In this document: in pieces, positions 15,951 to 24,046 of the stretch
Layout of the letters: every line of letters starts with the position of its first letter
Numbering within the stretch: position 1 is the stretch's first letter
Assembly (NCBI RefSeq): GCF_003096095.1
Contig: NZ_CP015453.1
Coordinates: 3,348,001 to 3,412,000, forward strand
Reading direction: 5' to 3'
DNA from: Dietzia psychralcaliphila
GTDB lineage: Bacteria > Actinomycetota > Actinomycetes > Mycobacteriales > Mycobacteriaceae
Length of the DNA stretch: 64,000 nt
Made by a program: the position numbers and the translations under genes
The notes under the pieces: generated by a model
Database searches by the model: none
The model's input: only the letters and a program-made list of their open reading frames with translations
What the model was told of the DNA's origin: nothing

Positions 15951-15987
15951 TCCGGCGCAGCGCCCATTAATCGGGCGCTGCGCCGGA
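15951..15987 (+). terminator. Hairpin between flp and the tad genes (attenuator or partial terminator)
   Basis: Perfect 15-bp arms (15951-15965, 15973-15987) around a 7-nt ATTAATC loop, 13 bp after the pilin stop. There is no T-run. It probably stabilises or partly terminates the pilin transcript so that the major subunit exceeds the assembly proteins. Confidence 0.7.
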
Positions 15988-16038
15988 GCCGGTTTGATCC
16001 CCTCTTATGAACCCTCCCCTCCCCCTCGAGGACAAGCC

Positions 16039-16425
16039 ATGACCAGACCCCTCGGCGACCGCGGAGCCGCGGCCGTGGAGTTCGCGCTGGTCGTCCCGAT
16101 TCTGTTGACGCTCGTGATCGGGATCATCGAATTCGGACGCGCGTACAACATCCAGACCACGCTCTCCAACGCCGCCCGTGACGGCGTGCGAGTGATGGCT
16201 CTGCAGAACGACCGGGACGAAGCGCGCACCGCTGTCAAGAACGCCGCGCTTGGGTTGGACATCGCCGATACGGACATCGACGTCGACCCCCCGAACTGCG
16301 CACCGACCGACTCGACGCCGACCGCGACCGTCACCGTCACCTACCCGTTCGAGCTGCTCAGCGGGTTCCTCCCCCTCGACGACTTCGCACTGACCGGCAC
16401 AGGGAGCATGCGATGCAACGGCTGA
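16039..16425 (+). CDS. tadE: TadE-like minor pilin
   Basis: 128 residues. A short basic leader ends in GDRG, followed by AAAVEFALVVPILLTLVIGI, the pseudopilin hydrophobic segment with Glu5. The remaining part has conserved GRAYNIQTTLSNAARDGVR, the TadE family mark, and two Cys. It should be processed by the locus peptidase and join the pilus or its base. It overlaps the next gene by 13 bp. Confidence 0.92.
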   Translation: MTRPLGDRGAAAVEFALVVPILLTLVIGIIEFGRAYNIQTTLSNAARDGVRVMALQNDRDEARTAVKNAALGLDIADTDIDVDPPNCAPTDSTPTATVTVTYPFELLSGFLPLDDFALTGTGSMRCNG

Positions 16426-17369
16426 GCCTCCTGCGTGTGAGTGAAGACAGGGGAGCCGTCAGCGTTCTGGTCGCGTTGCTCATGGTCCCCTTAATCGGCT
16501 TCGCCGCCATCTCCATCGACTTAGCCGCAGCGCACGCAGAGCGCCAGCAACTGCAGATCGGCGCCGACGCAGCAGCATTGGCGATCGCACAGGACTGCGC
16601 GGTTCGTTACTGCGGAGGTCCGATGGCGACGGCCCAGGAGTACGTCGACCGCAACACCACTGCGACCGACACGTCGGTCGCCGTCGAGGCCGGCCTCTCA
16701 TCAGCGAGCGGCCGGGTCACCGTCACCGCGTCCAGCGTCCGGCAACACTCGTTCGCCCCGGTGCTGGGGATCAACGAATCGGACATCGTCACCAGAGCCA
16801 GCGCCGGGTGGGGCTATCCCACCGGAGGGACGTCCTTCCTCCCGCTGACCTTCGCGCGCTGCGAATACGAACGCCGAACGAAAGACGGGACTCCGGAGAA
16901 TCCTGAAGTGATCGTCCTCCCCAAGAAGGACGAGGACGGTTGCCTGGACCCCAACCGCAACCCGGTCCCGGGCGGATTCGGCTGGCTCAAGACCGACTCC
17001 GGGACGTGCACCGCCACTACCTCGGTCGACGAAGACGCCGGCAGTGACCCGGGCAAGTCGGTGCCCAACGGCTGCACACCCGAGGACTTCGAGCGGATGC
17101 TCGGATCCACTCTCCTGTTGCCGATCTTCGACGAGCACGGAGGCCAGGGCAACAACGCCTGGTACCGGATCTATGGCTACGCCGCGTTCACGGTCACCGG
17201 CTACTACTTCAGCACCAAGTACTCGTCGCCCGATCCGCCCTGTTCGAGTCCCCAGCAGTGCATCGAGGGGTACTTCACCGGTTTCACCGAACGCGTCGAG
17301 GGCTTCGACTACGGAACCGACGCCCCCGACCTCGGCGCCAACGCCGTCTACCTCCTCCCAGATCAGTAA
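16413..17369 (+). CDS. TadG-like pilus assembly protein
   Basis: 318 residues. The N-terminus DRGAVSVLVALLMVPLIGFAA is a pseudopilin-like transmembrane segment followed by SIDLAAAHAERQQLQIGADAAALA, typical of TadG/TadE-type proteins (DUF2134-like N-terminal part). The long exported domain contains eight or more Cys (RCEYERR, DGCLDPN, GTCTATT, NGCTPED, PPCSSPQQC), suggesting disulphides. It may anchor or cap the pilus. Translationally coupled with tadE. Confidence 0.82.
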   Translation: MQRLSLLRVSEDRGAVSVLVALLMVPLIGFAAISIDLAAAHAERQQLQIGADAAALAIAQDCAVRYCGGPMATAQEYVDRNTTATDTSVAVEAGLSSASGRVTVTASSVRQHSFAPVLGINESDIVTRASAGWGYPTGGTSFLPLTFARCEYERRTKDGTPENPEVIVLPKKDEDGCLDPNRNPVPGGFGWLKTDSGTCTATTSVDEDAGSDPGKSVPNGCTPEDFERMLGSTLLLPIFDEHGGQGNNAWYRIYGYAAFTVTGYYFSTKYSSPDPPCSSPQQCIEGYFTGFTERVEGFDYGTDAPDLGANAVYLLPDQ

Positions 17370-17379
17370 GTGAGCTGAA

Positions 17380-18102
17380 GTGAACCGTCGTGTCGTGGCA
17401 GTAGCCGTCGCCGCCCTCTTGGCGCTCCTGGGCTCCGTTCTCCTCCTGCGTTACGTCAGCGCGGCTGACGAACGAGCCATGGCGGACCTCCAACCGGTCA
17501 GCGTCCTGGTCGCAACCGCGCCTATCGCCGAGGGGACCCCCGCTTCAGGACTCAGCGAGCTGGTGGAGGTTCGGGAGCTCCCCGCCACGGCTGTAGGGCC
17601 GAATTCGGTGACCGATCTTCAGGAACTCGGCACCATGGTCGCGGCCACAGACCTAGCCGCCGGGGAACAACTCCTCGCCGGACGCTTCGCGTCGCTGCAG
17701 TCCCTCCAGCAGTTCGGCGGCATCCCTGCCCCGGAGGGCTTCCACCAGGTGACGGTTCCGCTCAACTCATCCCGGGTCGTGGGCGGCACCATCACTCCCG
17801 GTGACACGGTGGGAGTGTTCGCCACGATCGGGGACCAGACCCACCTTCTGCTGCACAAGATCCTCGTATTGCGAGTCCAGGGCGGGCTGTCGCCGTCCGC
17901 CTCCGAGGAGGCCGGTTCGACCGATCCCGCTGATGCACCCGTTCACGAGGGCGGCGTGATGGTGACTCTGGCACTGACGGCGCCTGACGCCGAGAAGGTC
18001 GTCTTTGCCGGGGAGAACGGCGCTATCTGGCTCTCACTCGAGGACTCCGCCACGCCGGAGGACGGCACCCGCATCGTCAACCCGGGGAACGTGTACCGAT
18101 GA
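17380..18102 (+). CDS. cpaB: CpaB/RcpC-like pilus assembly protein (SAF domain)
   Basis: 240 residues from GTG 17380. An N-terminal membrane anchor (VVAVAVAALLALLGSVLLLRYV) is followed by a SAF-like beta-clip region (VLVATAPIAEGTPASGLSELVEVRELP) and the typical GTMVAATDLAAGEQLLAGRF, then LNSSRVVGGTITPGDTVGVF. RcpC/CpaB proteins work at the periplasmic or extracytoplasmic side of Tad systems. Its stop overlaps the CpaE start by ATGA. Confidence 0.88.
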   Translation: MNRRVVAVAVAALLALLGSVLLLRYVSAADERAMADLQPVSVLVATAPIAEGTPASGLSELVEVRELPATAVGPNSVTDLQELGTMVAATDLAAGEQLLAGRFASLQSLQQFGGIPAPEGFHQVTVPLNSSRVVGGTITPGDTVGVFATIGDQTHLLLHKILVLRVQGGLSPSASEEAGSTDPADAPVHEGGVMVTLALTAPDAEKVVFAGENGAIWLSLEDSATPEDGTRIVNPGNVYR

Positions 18103-19340
18103 ACAACATCCTGCTGGCCACGGACTTCGTCGACCTTCGCGACCGTTTCCGGGCCGCCACCGGACAACCGATCCCGGCACTGCCCCCGGGCCCGCTGCCG
18201 GAAAGCCCCGCGCAGCTGTTCCAGCAACTGGGCGGCGGTGAGATCCCCGAGGTCGTCGTGATCGACGAGCGCTCCGGGACCGAGGCTGCCCTCGAGCTGG
18301 CCTCGCGGCTCGACGTCGAGTGCCCCGGCATCGCAGTGGTCCTGGTCAGTGATCGGGTTGCCGAGCTCGGACTCGCGGCCATGCGGGCGGGAGTGAGCGA
18401 CATCGTCCCCACCGAATCGGAGGAGGACGAGATCCGAGGGGCGCTTGATCGAGCCATTCGGGTCACCCGACAGCGCGCCCCGGCCGGACACGGGGACGGC
18501 AACGACGCCGGCGGAGGCCCGCAGTCGCGGCGAGGGCAGGTGATCAGCGTGGTCTCGCCGAAGGGCGGCGTGGGCAAGACGACGGTCGCCGCCAACCTGG
18601 CCGTCGGACTGGCCCGGTCTGCTCCCCATTCCACGGTTCTGGTGGACCTGGATCTGCAGTTCGGAGACGTGGCCAACGCCCTGAACCTCACGCCCGACCA
18701 CACCCTGGTCGACGTGGTTCAGGGTGTGGCCGCCCGCGATTCAATGGTCCTCAAGACGTTCCTCACCCAGCACGACACCGGTCTGACGGTGGTATGCGGA
18801 CCGAACTCCCCGGCTGAGGCTGACCTGGTGGGCGTATCGGAACTCACCCACCTACTCCAGACGCTGGCAGCGGAGTTCCGCTACATCGTGATTGACACCG
18901 CCCCAGCGCTGACAGACCACACCCTCGCGGCGCTCGACCTGACCGACGACCTGATCCTGGTGACCAGCATGGATGTCCCCGGCGTGCGGGGACTGCGCAA
19001 GGAACTGGACATCCTGCGCGACCTCGGTATGTCATTCGAACGCCGCCACGTGGTGGTGAACTTCGCCGACGCCCACAGTGGGCTCACCCGAGCAGATGTA
19101 GAGGCGACGATCGGCACCGGCGTGGACCTGGTCCTGCCGCGATCGCGGGCAGCTGCGGTCTCCATCAATCAGGGGGTTCCGCTGCTGCAGAACGAGGTCC
19201 GCGATCCCATGACCAAGAAGCTGCGGCGCCTCGTGGACCTCTTCACGCCCGCGCCGTTGAGAGAGCCCGGGCCCGCGGAGTCCAAGATCGGATCCCGACT
19301 CGGAGGCCGCCACCGCCTGAGCAGGGGAGGGGCCAAATGA
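18099..19340 (+). CDS. cpaE: CpaE/TadZ-like ATPase
   Basis: 413 residues. Residues 1-125 resemble a degenerate receiver domain (ILLATDFVDL... VVVIDERSG... AVVLVSDRVAELGLAAMRAG). From 148 on it is a ParA/MinD ATPase with the deviant Walker A KGGVGKTT (155-162), VLVDLDLQFGD and YIVIDTAP. TadZ proteins position the pilus machine at the pole or membrane. The gene overlaps both neighbours by 4 bp. Confidence 0.9.
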   Translation: MNNILLATDFVDLRDRFRAATGQPIPALPPGPLPESPAQLFQQLGGGEIPEVVVIDERSGTEAALELASRLDVECPGIAVVLVSDRVAELGLAAMRAGVSDIVPTESEEDEIRGALDRAIRVTRQRAPAGHGDGNDAGGGPQSRRGQVISVVSPKGGVGKTTVAANLAVGLARSAPHSTVLVDLDLQFGDVANALNLTPDHTLVDVVQGVAARDSMVLKTFLTQHDTGLTVVCGPNSPAEADLVGVSELTHLLQTLAAEFRYIVIDTAPALTDHTLAALDLTDDLILVTSMDVPGVRGLRKELDILRDLGMSFERRHVVVNFADAHSGLTRADVEATIGTGVDLVLPRSRAAAVSINQGVPLLQNEVRDPMTKKLRRLVDLFTPAPLREPGPAESKIGSRLGGRHRLSRGGAK

Positions 19341-20842
19341 GTCTGAGTGACCGCCTGCGCGCCGCCCGTGGCGAGAGCCTTGCGCCCGAACTCGCCCCGG
19401 GCGACCCGTCTGCAGCGCAGTCACTAGAGCCCACGACTCCTGATGGTCCGGCCGGAGTCCCGGCTCCTTTGCGCTCCATCCCGACCACCAACGCAACTCA
19501 GGTCCCGAAAGCCTCGCAGCCGGCTACCCCGATTACCTCGGCACTTCCAGAACCCGACGCCCTGATCACCCTCAAAGAGCGCGCCTCCGCTGCGCTGTTC
19601 GAGCGGGTCGGTGCCAGGCTGAACAACCCGTCGCTCACCGAGGATCAGCTCCACGCCCTGGTGCGGACAGAGCTCAACAAGGTAGTGGAAGACGAGACGG
19701 TCCCGCTGACCGCTGAGCAGCGGCAGCGGCTCATCAGCGACATCCAGGACGATGTCCTGGGTCACGGACCGCTCGAACGACTCCTGGCCGACCCCACGGT
19801 CACCGAGATCATGGTCAACGGCCCGGACATGATCTACATCGAGCAACGGGGGCGACTCACCCGGAGTTCCGCCCGATTCACCTCAGAGGAGCACCTGCGG
19901 CAGGTGATCGAGAGGATCGTCTCCCGGATCGGGCGGCGAATCGACGAATCCTCGCCCCTGGTCGACGCCCGACTGGCGGACGGCTCCCGAGTCAACGCCG
20001 TGATCCCCCCGCTGGCGGTCAATGGCTCCTCGCTGACCATCCGAAAGTTCTCCAAGGATCCCTTCAAGGTCAACGATCTGATCGGGTTCGGCACCCTCAC
20101 CCCGGAGATGGCCGAACTCCTGCGGGCCTGCGTCCAGGCCCGGCTCAACATCATCGTCTCCGGCGGCACCGGCAGTGGAAAGACCACGCTACTCAACGTC
20201 TTGTCCTCGTTCATCCCCGAGTCCGAACGCATCGTCACCATCGAGGACGCCGTTGAGTTGCAGATGCAGCAGGACCACGTGGTCCGGTTGGAGGCGAGGC
20301 CCGCGAACATCGAGGGTAAGGGCGAGATCAGCATCCGGGACCTCGTGCGCAACTCACTCCGTATGCGCCCCGACCGGATCGTGGTGGGCGAGGTCCGCGG
20401 CGGCGAGACCCTGGACATGCTGCAGGCAATGAACACCGGTCACGACGGGTCATTGTCGACCGTCCACGCCAACTCCCCGCGCGACGCGGTCGCGCGCCTG
20501 GAAACTCTGGTCCTCATGGCCGGGATGGACCTGCCCCTGCGGGCCATCCGAGAGCAGATCGCTTCCGCCGTGGACGTGATCATCCAGCTGACCCGCCTGC
20601 GTGATGGCACCCGGCGAGTCACCGCGGTGACCGAGGTCCAGGGGATGGAGGGCCAGACGGTCACCCTGCAGGACGCGTTCCTGTTCGACTACTCCGCGGG
20701 TGTCGGGCCGGATGGCAAGTTCCTCGGCAAGCCGGTCTCCACCGGGGTGCGTCCCCGCTTCACCGACCAGTTCAAAGAAATGGGTATCACGCTCTCCCCG
20801 AGGGTCTTCGACGTCCCCACTCCACCAGGCACTAACCGATGA
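19337..20842 (+). CDS. tadA: TadA/CpaF secretion ATPase
   Basis: 501 residues. The N-terminal 85 residues are disordered, then the conserved N-domain (LTEDQLHALVRTELNKVV... DVLGHGPLERLLADPTVTEI) and the GspE-like ATPase. Walker A is GGTGSGKT (276-283), the Asp box is RIVTIEDAVELQM, Walker B region RMRPDRIVVGEVRG and the His box TGHDGSLSTVHAN. It powers pilus assembly. Coupled to cpaE and tadB by ATGA overlaps. Confidence 0.95.
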   Translation: MSLSDRLRAARGESLAPELAPGDPSAAQSLEPTTPDGPAGVPAPLRSIPTTNATQVPKASQPATPITSALPEPDALITLKERASAALFERVGARLNNPSLTEDQLHALVRTELNKVVEDETVPLTAEQRQRLISDIQDDVLGHGPLERLLADPTVTEIMVNGPDMIYIEQRGRLTRSSARFTSEEHLRQVIERIVSRIGRRIDESSPLVDARLADGSRVNAVIPPLAVNGSSLTIRKFSKDPFKVNDLIGFGTLTPEMAELLRACVQARLNIIVSGGTGSGKTTLLNVLSSFIPESERIVTIEDAVELQMQQDHVVRLEARPANIEGKGEISIRDLVRNSLRMRPDRIVVGEVRGGETLDMLQAMNTGHDGSLSTVHANSPRDAVARLETLVLMAGMDLPLRAIREQIASAVDVIIQLTRLRDGTRRVTAVTEVQGMEGQTVTLQDAFLFDYSAGVGPDGKFLGKPVSTGVRPRFTDQFKEMGITLSPRVFDVPTPPGTNR

Positions 20843-21795
20843 GCGACACGTTGGGTCAGGCCCTGGCCTCTACGGCCGGCCTCGGGGTGGCAGCTTTGTC
20901 GCTCGCCCTGCTCATCGCGGCTTTCCTTGTGCTCTCCCCGCGTCCGGGACGCGTCCCCCGCGCCCGACGTCGACCCGGAGTTCACGAAGGGCCCGGGATC
21001 ATCTCTCGAACGGCGACGGCAGCGACCACCGCCATCGATAACACCCTGAGCCGCCGCGGCGCGCCGGGTGCGGGCGCACTGGAACGCGCCGGGGTAAAGA
21101 TGAGTCTGCAGGACTTCGTATTCCTGGTGGGTGTTGCCGCAGTGGTGACGTTCGCTCTGGGGCTGGTCGCGGTCGGGCCGGTGACCGGTCTCTTCCTGGC
21201 CGCGCTCACGCCGATCGGGGCCAAGTTCGCGCTGGACATCCGCGCCTCCCGCCGACGGGCCGCCTTCGCCGACCAATTGGATGACTCGCTTCAGCTCATG
21301 GCCAGCAGCCTGCGAGCCGGCCACAGCCTGCTGCAGGCCCTGGCCTCGGTCGCCCGCGAGGCCGAGGAACCCACCTCGGAGGAGTTCGCCCGCATCATCA
21401 ACGAGACCCGCGTGGGCCGCGATCTCGCCCCCGCGCTGGAGGAGACCGCCCGCCGCATGGGCAGCGAGGACTTCGAGTGGGTCACGCAGGCCATCGCGAT
21501 CAACCGCGAGGTCGGCGGCAACCTCGCCGAGGTGCTAGACGGGGTCGGTCACACCATCCGGGAGCGCAACCAGATCCGCCGCCAGGTCCAGGCGCTGGCC
21601 GCCGAGGGAAAGCTCTCCGCCTACGTCCTCATGGCGCTGCCGTTCGGCATCTCCGGGTTCCTGTTCATGAGCAACCCCGAGTACATCTCCAAATTCACCG
21701 AGGGCCTGCTGGGCTACACCCTGATCGGCGTCAGTGTGGTGCTGCTCGTGGTGGGCGCGCTCTGGCTCCGCAAGGTCGTCAACATCACGTTCTGA
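20839..21795 (+). CDS. tadB: TadB inner-membrane platform protein
   Basis: 318 residues. Two N-terminal hydrophobic segments, then the type II secretion F domain (FADQLDDSLQLMASSLRAGHSLLQAL ... RIINETRVGRDLAPALEETA), and two C-terminal spans (AYVLMALPFGISGFLFM and YTLIGVSVVLLVVGALWL). It forms the membrane platform with TadC. ATG overlaps the tadA stop. Confidence 0.92.
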   Translation: MSDTLGQALASTAGLGVAALSLALLIAAFLVLSPRPGRVPRARRRPGVHEGPGIISRTATAATTAIDNTLSRRGAPGAGALERAGVKMSLQDFVFLVGVAAVVTFALGLVAVGPVTGLFLAALTPIGAKFALDIRASRRRAAFADQLDDSLQLMASSLRAGHSLLQALASVAREAEEPTSEEFARIINETRVGRDLAPALEETARRMGSEDFEWVTQAIAINREVGGNLAEVLDGVGHTIRERNQIRRQVQALAAEGKLSAYVLMALPFGISGFLFMSNPEYISKFTEGLLGYTLIGVSVVLLVVGALWLRKVVNITF

Positions 21796-21826
21796 ACGCA
21801 TCACGCGTTCTGGAAGGAGGCACGCC

Positions 21827-22726
21827 GTGGAACCGATGGCCCTGTTCGCCGTCTCGGTCCTGGCCGTGTCGGTGTTCCTGCTGAGCTGGGCGGTGTTCGC
21901 CGGCCCCGGCCGGGCCCGCCACCGCACCGTCCTCAATCTCAACCGTGGTATGTACCCCGAACATCAGGCTGTGGAAGCCGATATCCCCGAAGAAGAGGAG
22001 GCCGGTGGCACCCTGGCCACGATCGCGCGGAAGTTCACCCCGGCGCCGTCGATCCGGATGCTCGACAAATTGCTGATCAAGGCCGGTAGGCCGCAGGGGT
22101 GGCCCCTCGAGAAGCTGCTGGTGGCCAAACTCGTGCTGGGCATCGTGGCGGCGGTACTCAGCGTGCTCTTCGTCTCCAGTACCACTGGCGCACTGCCTGT
22201 GTTCCTGGCCGCGGCGGTCACCCTGGTCTGCTACTTCGTCCCGGAACTGCTCCTCCACAGCCGCGGCCAGGAGCGTAGCCAGGCCATCCAGCTGGAACTG
22301 GCCGACACCCTGGACCAGATGACCATCGCGGTAGAGGCCGGGCTCGGTTTCGACTCCGCTATGGCTCGAGCCGCGAAGAACGGCAAAGGCCCATTGGCCG
22401 ATGAGTTCACCCGCACCCTGCAGGAGATCCAGGTGGGGCAGCTGCGCCGCCACGCCTACGAATCGCTGGCCCGCCGTACCGACGTCGCCGACCTGCGCCG
22501 CTTCGTCCGCGCCATCATCCAGGCCGACGCCTACGGCATCTCGATCGCCGACGTCCTGCGCACCCAGGCGCAAGAGTTGCGGATGAAACGCCGCCAGCGT
22601 GCGGAGGAGAAGGCCATGCAGATCCCGGTCAAGGTGATCTTTCCGCTGATGGTGTGCATCCTGCCGGTACTGTTCATCGTGCTATTGGGCCCGACCGCGA
22701 TGAACATGATGGAGGCCTTCTCCTAG
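21827..22726 (+). CDS. tadC: TadC inner-membrane platform protein
   Basis: 299 residues from GTG 21827, chosen because AAGGAGG ends 6 nt upstream. The F domain is seen in LADTLDQMTIAVEAGLGFDSA and TRTLQEIQVGQLRRHAYESLA, and the C-terminus has KVIFPLMVCILPVLFIVLLG, standard for TadC. Its stop TAG shares one base with the GTG start of the peptidase gene. Confidence 0.92.
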   Translation: MEPMALFAVSVLAVSVFLLSWAVFAGPGRARHRTVLNLNRGMYPEHQAVEADIPEEEEAGGTLATIARKFTPAPSIRMLDKLLIKAGRPQGWPLEKLLVAKLVLGIVAAVLSVLFVSSTTGALPVFLAAAVTLVCYFVPELLLHSRGQERSQAIQLELADTLDQMTIAVEAGLGFDSAMARAAKNGKGPLADEFTRTLQEIQVGQLRRHAYESLARRTDVADLRRFVRAIIQADAYGISIADVLRTQAQELRMKRRQRAEEKAMQIPVKVIFPLMVCILPVLFIVLLGPTAMNMMEAFS

Positions 22727-23367
22727 TGGCCGTGATCCTCACCGCAGTGGTGTGCGGGGCACTCGCCGCGGCGCTGACCGGGTGGATCCGGACGATCGCC
22801 GACTCCGACTCGCGCTGGCTGCGGTCCGGACTCCACGTTGGACTGGCCGCCGCCGGCGGGGCCGGGGCCGCCGCGCTGGCCGACACTGGATCTGTCGGCA
22901 CCGTGCCCGAACTGATCGCGTTCGCGGCGCTGGCGGTGGCGTGTGGGCTCCTGGTGCCGATCGACCTGGCGGTGCACCGGCTGCCCGACCTCGTCGTCGT
23001 CCCCATGTACCCGATTCTGTTCGCGGCGCTGGCCGGGGCGTCCGCGGTGACCGGCGACTGGGGCGCCCTGGGGCGCGCGGCCGCCGCGGCGCTGACCCTG
23101 CTCGCCCTCTACTTCACCCTGGCGTTCATCAACCCCTCGGGACTCGGGCTCGGCGACGTCAAACTCGCCGGCGTGCTCGGCGTATTCCTCGGCTGGCTGG
23201 GTTGGTACTACGTCCTGGTGGGAACCCTGGCCGCGTTCGCGATCAACGCCGTGGTGGCCCTGCTACTACTTGCCGCCCGTAGAGCGAACCGCCGCACCGG
23301 CATCGCGTTCGGGCCCGCGATGATCGCCGGTGCGGCGGCGGCCGCGTGGCTGTCGACTGCAGGCTAG
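22726..23367 (+). CDS. Prepilin peptidase (A24 family, TadV/CpaA)
   Basis: 213 residues from GTG 22726. Six or seven hydrophobic spans. The two catalytic aspartates are in DLAVHRLPDLVVVP and GLGLGDVKLAGVLG (GxGDxK motif). It is the short form without the N-methylase domain, as usual for Tad systems. It should process Flp, TadE and TadG-like precursors. Last gene of the locus; it converges with a secreted-protein gene 19 bp away. Confidence 0.9.
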   Translation: MAVILTAVVCGALAAALTGWIRTIADSDSRWLRSGLHVGLAAAGGAGAAALADTGSVGTVPELIAFAALAVACGLLVPIDLAVHRLPDLVVVPMYPILFAALAGASAVTGDWGALGRAAAAALTLLALYFTLAFINPSGLGLGDVKLAGVLGVFLGWLGWYYVLVGTLAAFAINAVVALLLLAARRANRRTGIAFGPAMIAGAAAAAWLSTAG

Positions 23368-23386
23368 TTCGCCCGCAATGCAGAAT

Positions 23387-23929
23387 TCAGCCCACGACGG
23401 AGACCGGAACAACTCCGTTGGTGTCGTTGTCGTCCTCGGCGCTACTCTGCGCACTCCCGAAGAGTGAGCCCAGCGATCCCCCGCCGGGAGTGGGATCCGG
23501 ATCCACATCATCTTCCGGATTCGGCGTCCACTTGGCGGCCGGGCAGCCGTTGATGTCCGGTACCACCTCTGCGCGCCATGTCGTCCCGTCCTCGAAGGTG
23601 TAGTCCACGCGGACGCCACCCGGCTGGTTGATCTGGGCCCGGGTCACGTAAAGCCACCGCCAGTCCGGGTCGTCCTCCATGTAGCCCGGAATCCCACCGC
23701 CGTTGATGTCGACGAGACCGCCGTACGACGAGGCGTCGAACAGATTCTGATTCGAGTAGAAGGGGGACCCCCAGGAGATCTCCCACATGTCCTGCTCGTC
23801 GAAGTAGTTGATGTCACAAGGGTCGGGAACAACGATCTCGGTCTGGGCCTGGGCGGGGACCGACAGCGCAGCGGCTGACAGCAGGGCGGCGGCAGATCCT
23901 GCGAGCATTCGGGTGAGCATGGTCGACAT
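23387..23929 (-). CDS. Small secreted protein of unknown function
   Basis: 180 residues with a clear signal peptide (MLTRMLAGSAAALLSAAALS, cleavage near AQA-QT). The mature part has two Cys (DPCDINYF and INGCPAAKW), several Trp/Tyr and an aromatic-rich sheet-like sequence (WEISWGSPFYSN, WRWLYVTRAQ), followed by an acidic, Pro/Ser-rich tail. No family recognised. It lies tail-to-tail with the tad locus, so any link to pili is positional only. Confidence 0.75.
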   Translation of the reverse strand: MSTMLTRMLAGSAAALLSAAALSVPAQAQTEIVVPDPCDINYFDEQDMWEISWGSPFYSNQNLFDASSYGGLVDINGGGIPGYMEDDPDWRWLYVTRAQINQPGGVRVDYTFEDGTTWRAEVVPDINGCPAAKWTPNPEDDVDPDPTPGGGSLGSLFGSAQSSAEDDNDTNGVVPVSVVG

Positions 23930-23951
23930 GGAGACTCTCCTTGTTCTCGGT

Positions 23952-24025
23952 GCAGGGCGTCCACTGTCCGGTGAGCAACCCAGCGGTTCACTGTTGTGAT
24001 CCGGGTCACATAGTGGACGTCCTGC
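23952..24025. repeat. Spaced inverted repeat upstream of the secreted protein
   Basis: GCAGGGCGTCCACT (23952-23965) and AGTGGACGTCCTGC (24012-24025) are inverted copies with one mismatch, 46 bp apart. They lie in the gap between the ABC permease stop and the secreted protein start. It could be a two-half operator with looping or a long-loop terminator. Confidence 0.5.
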
Positions 24026-24046
24026 GGTCAGCCGTCAACCTCACCG

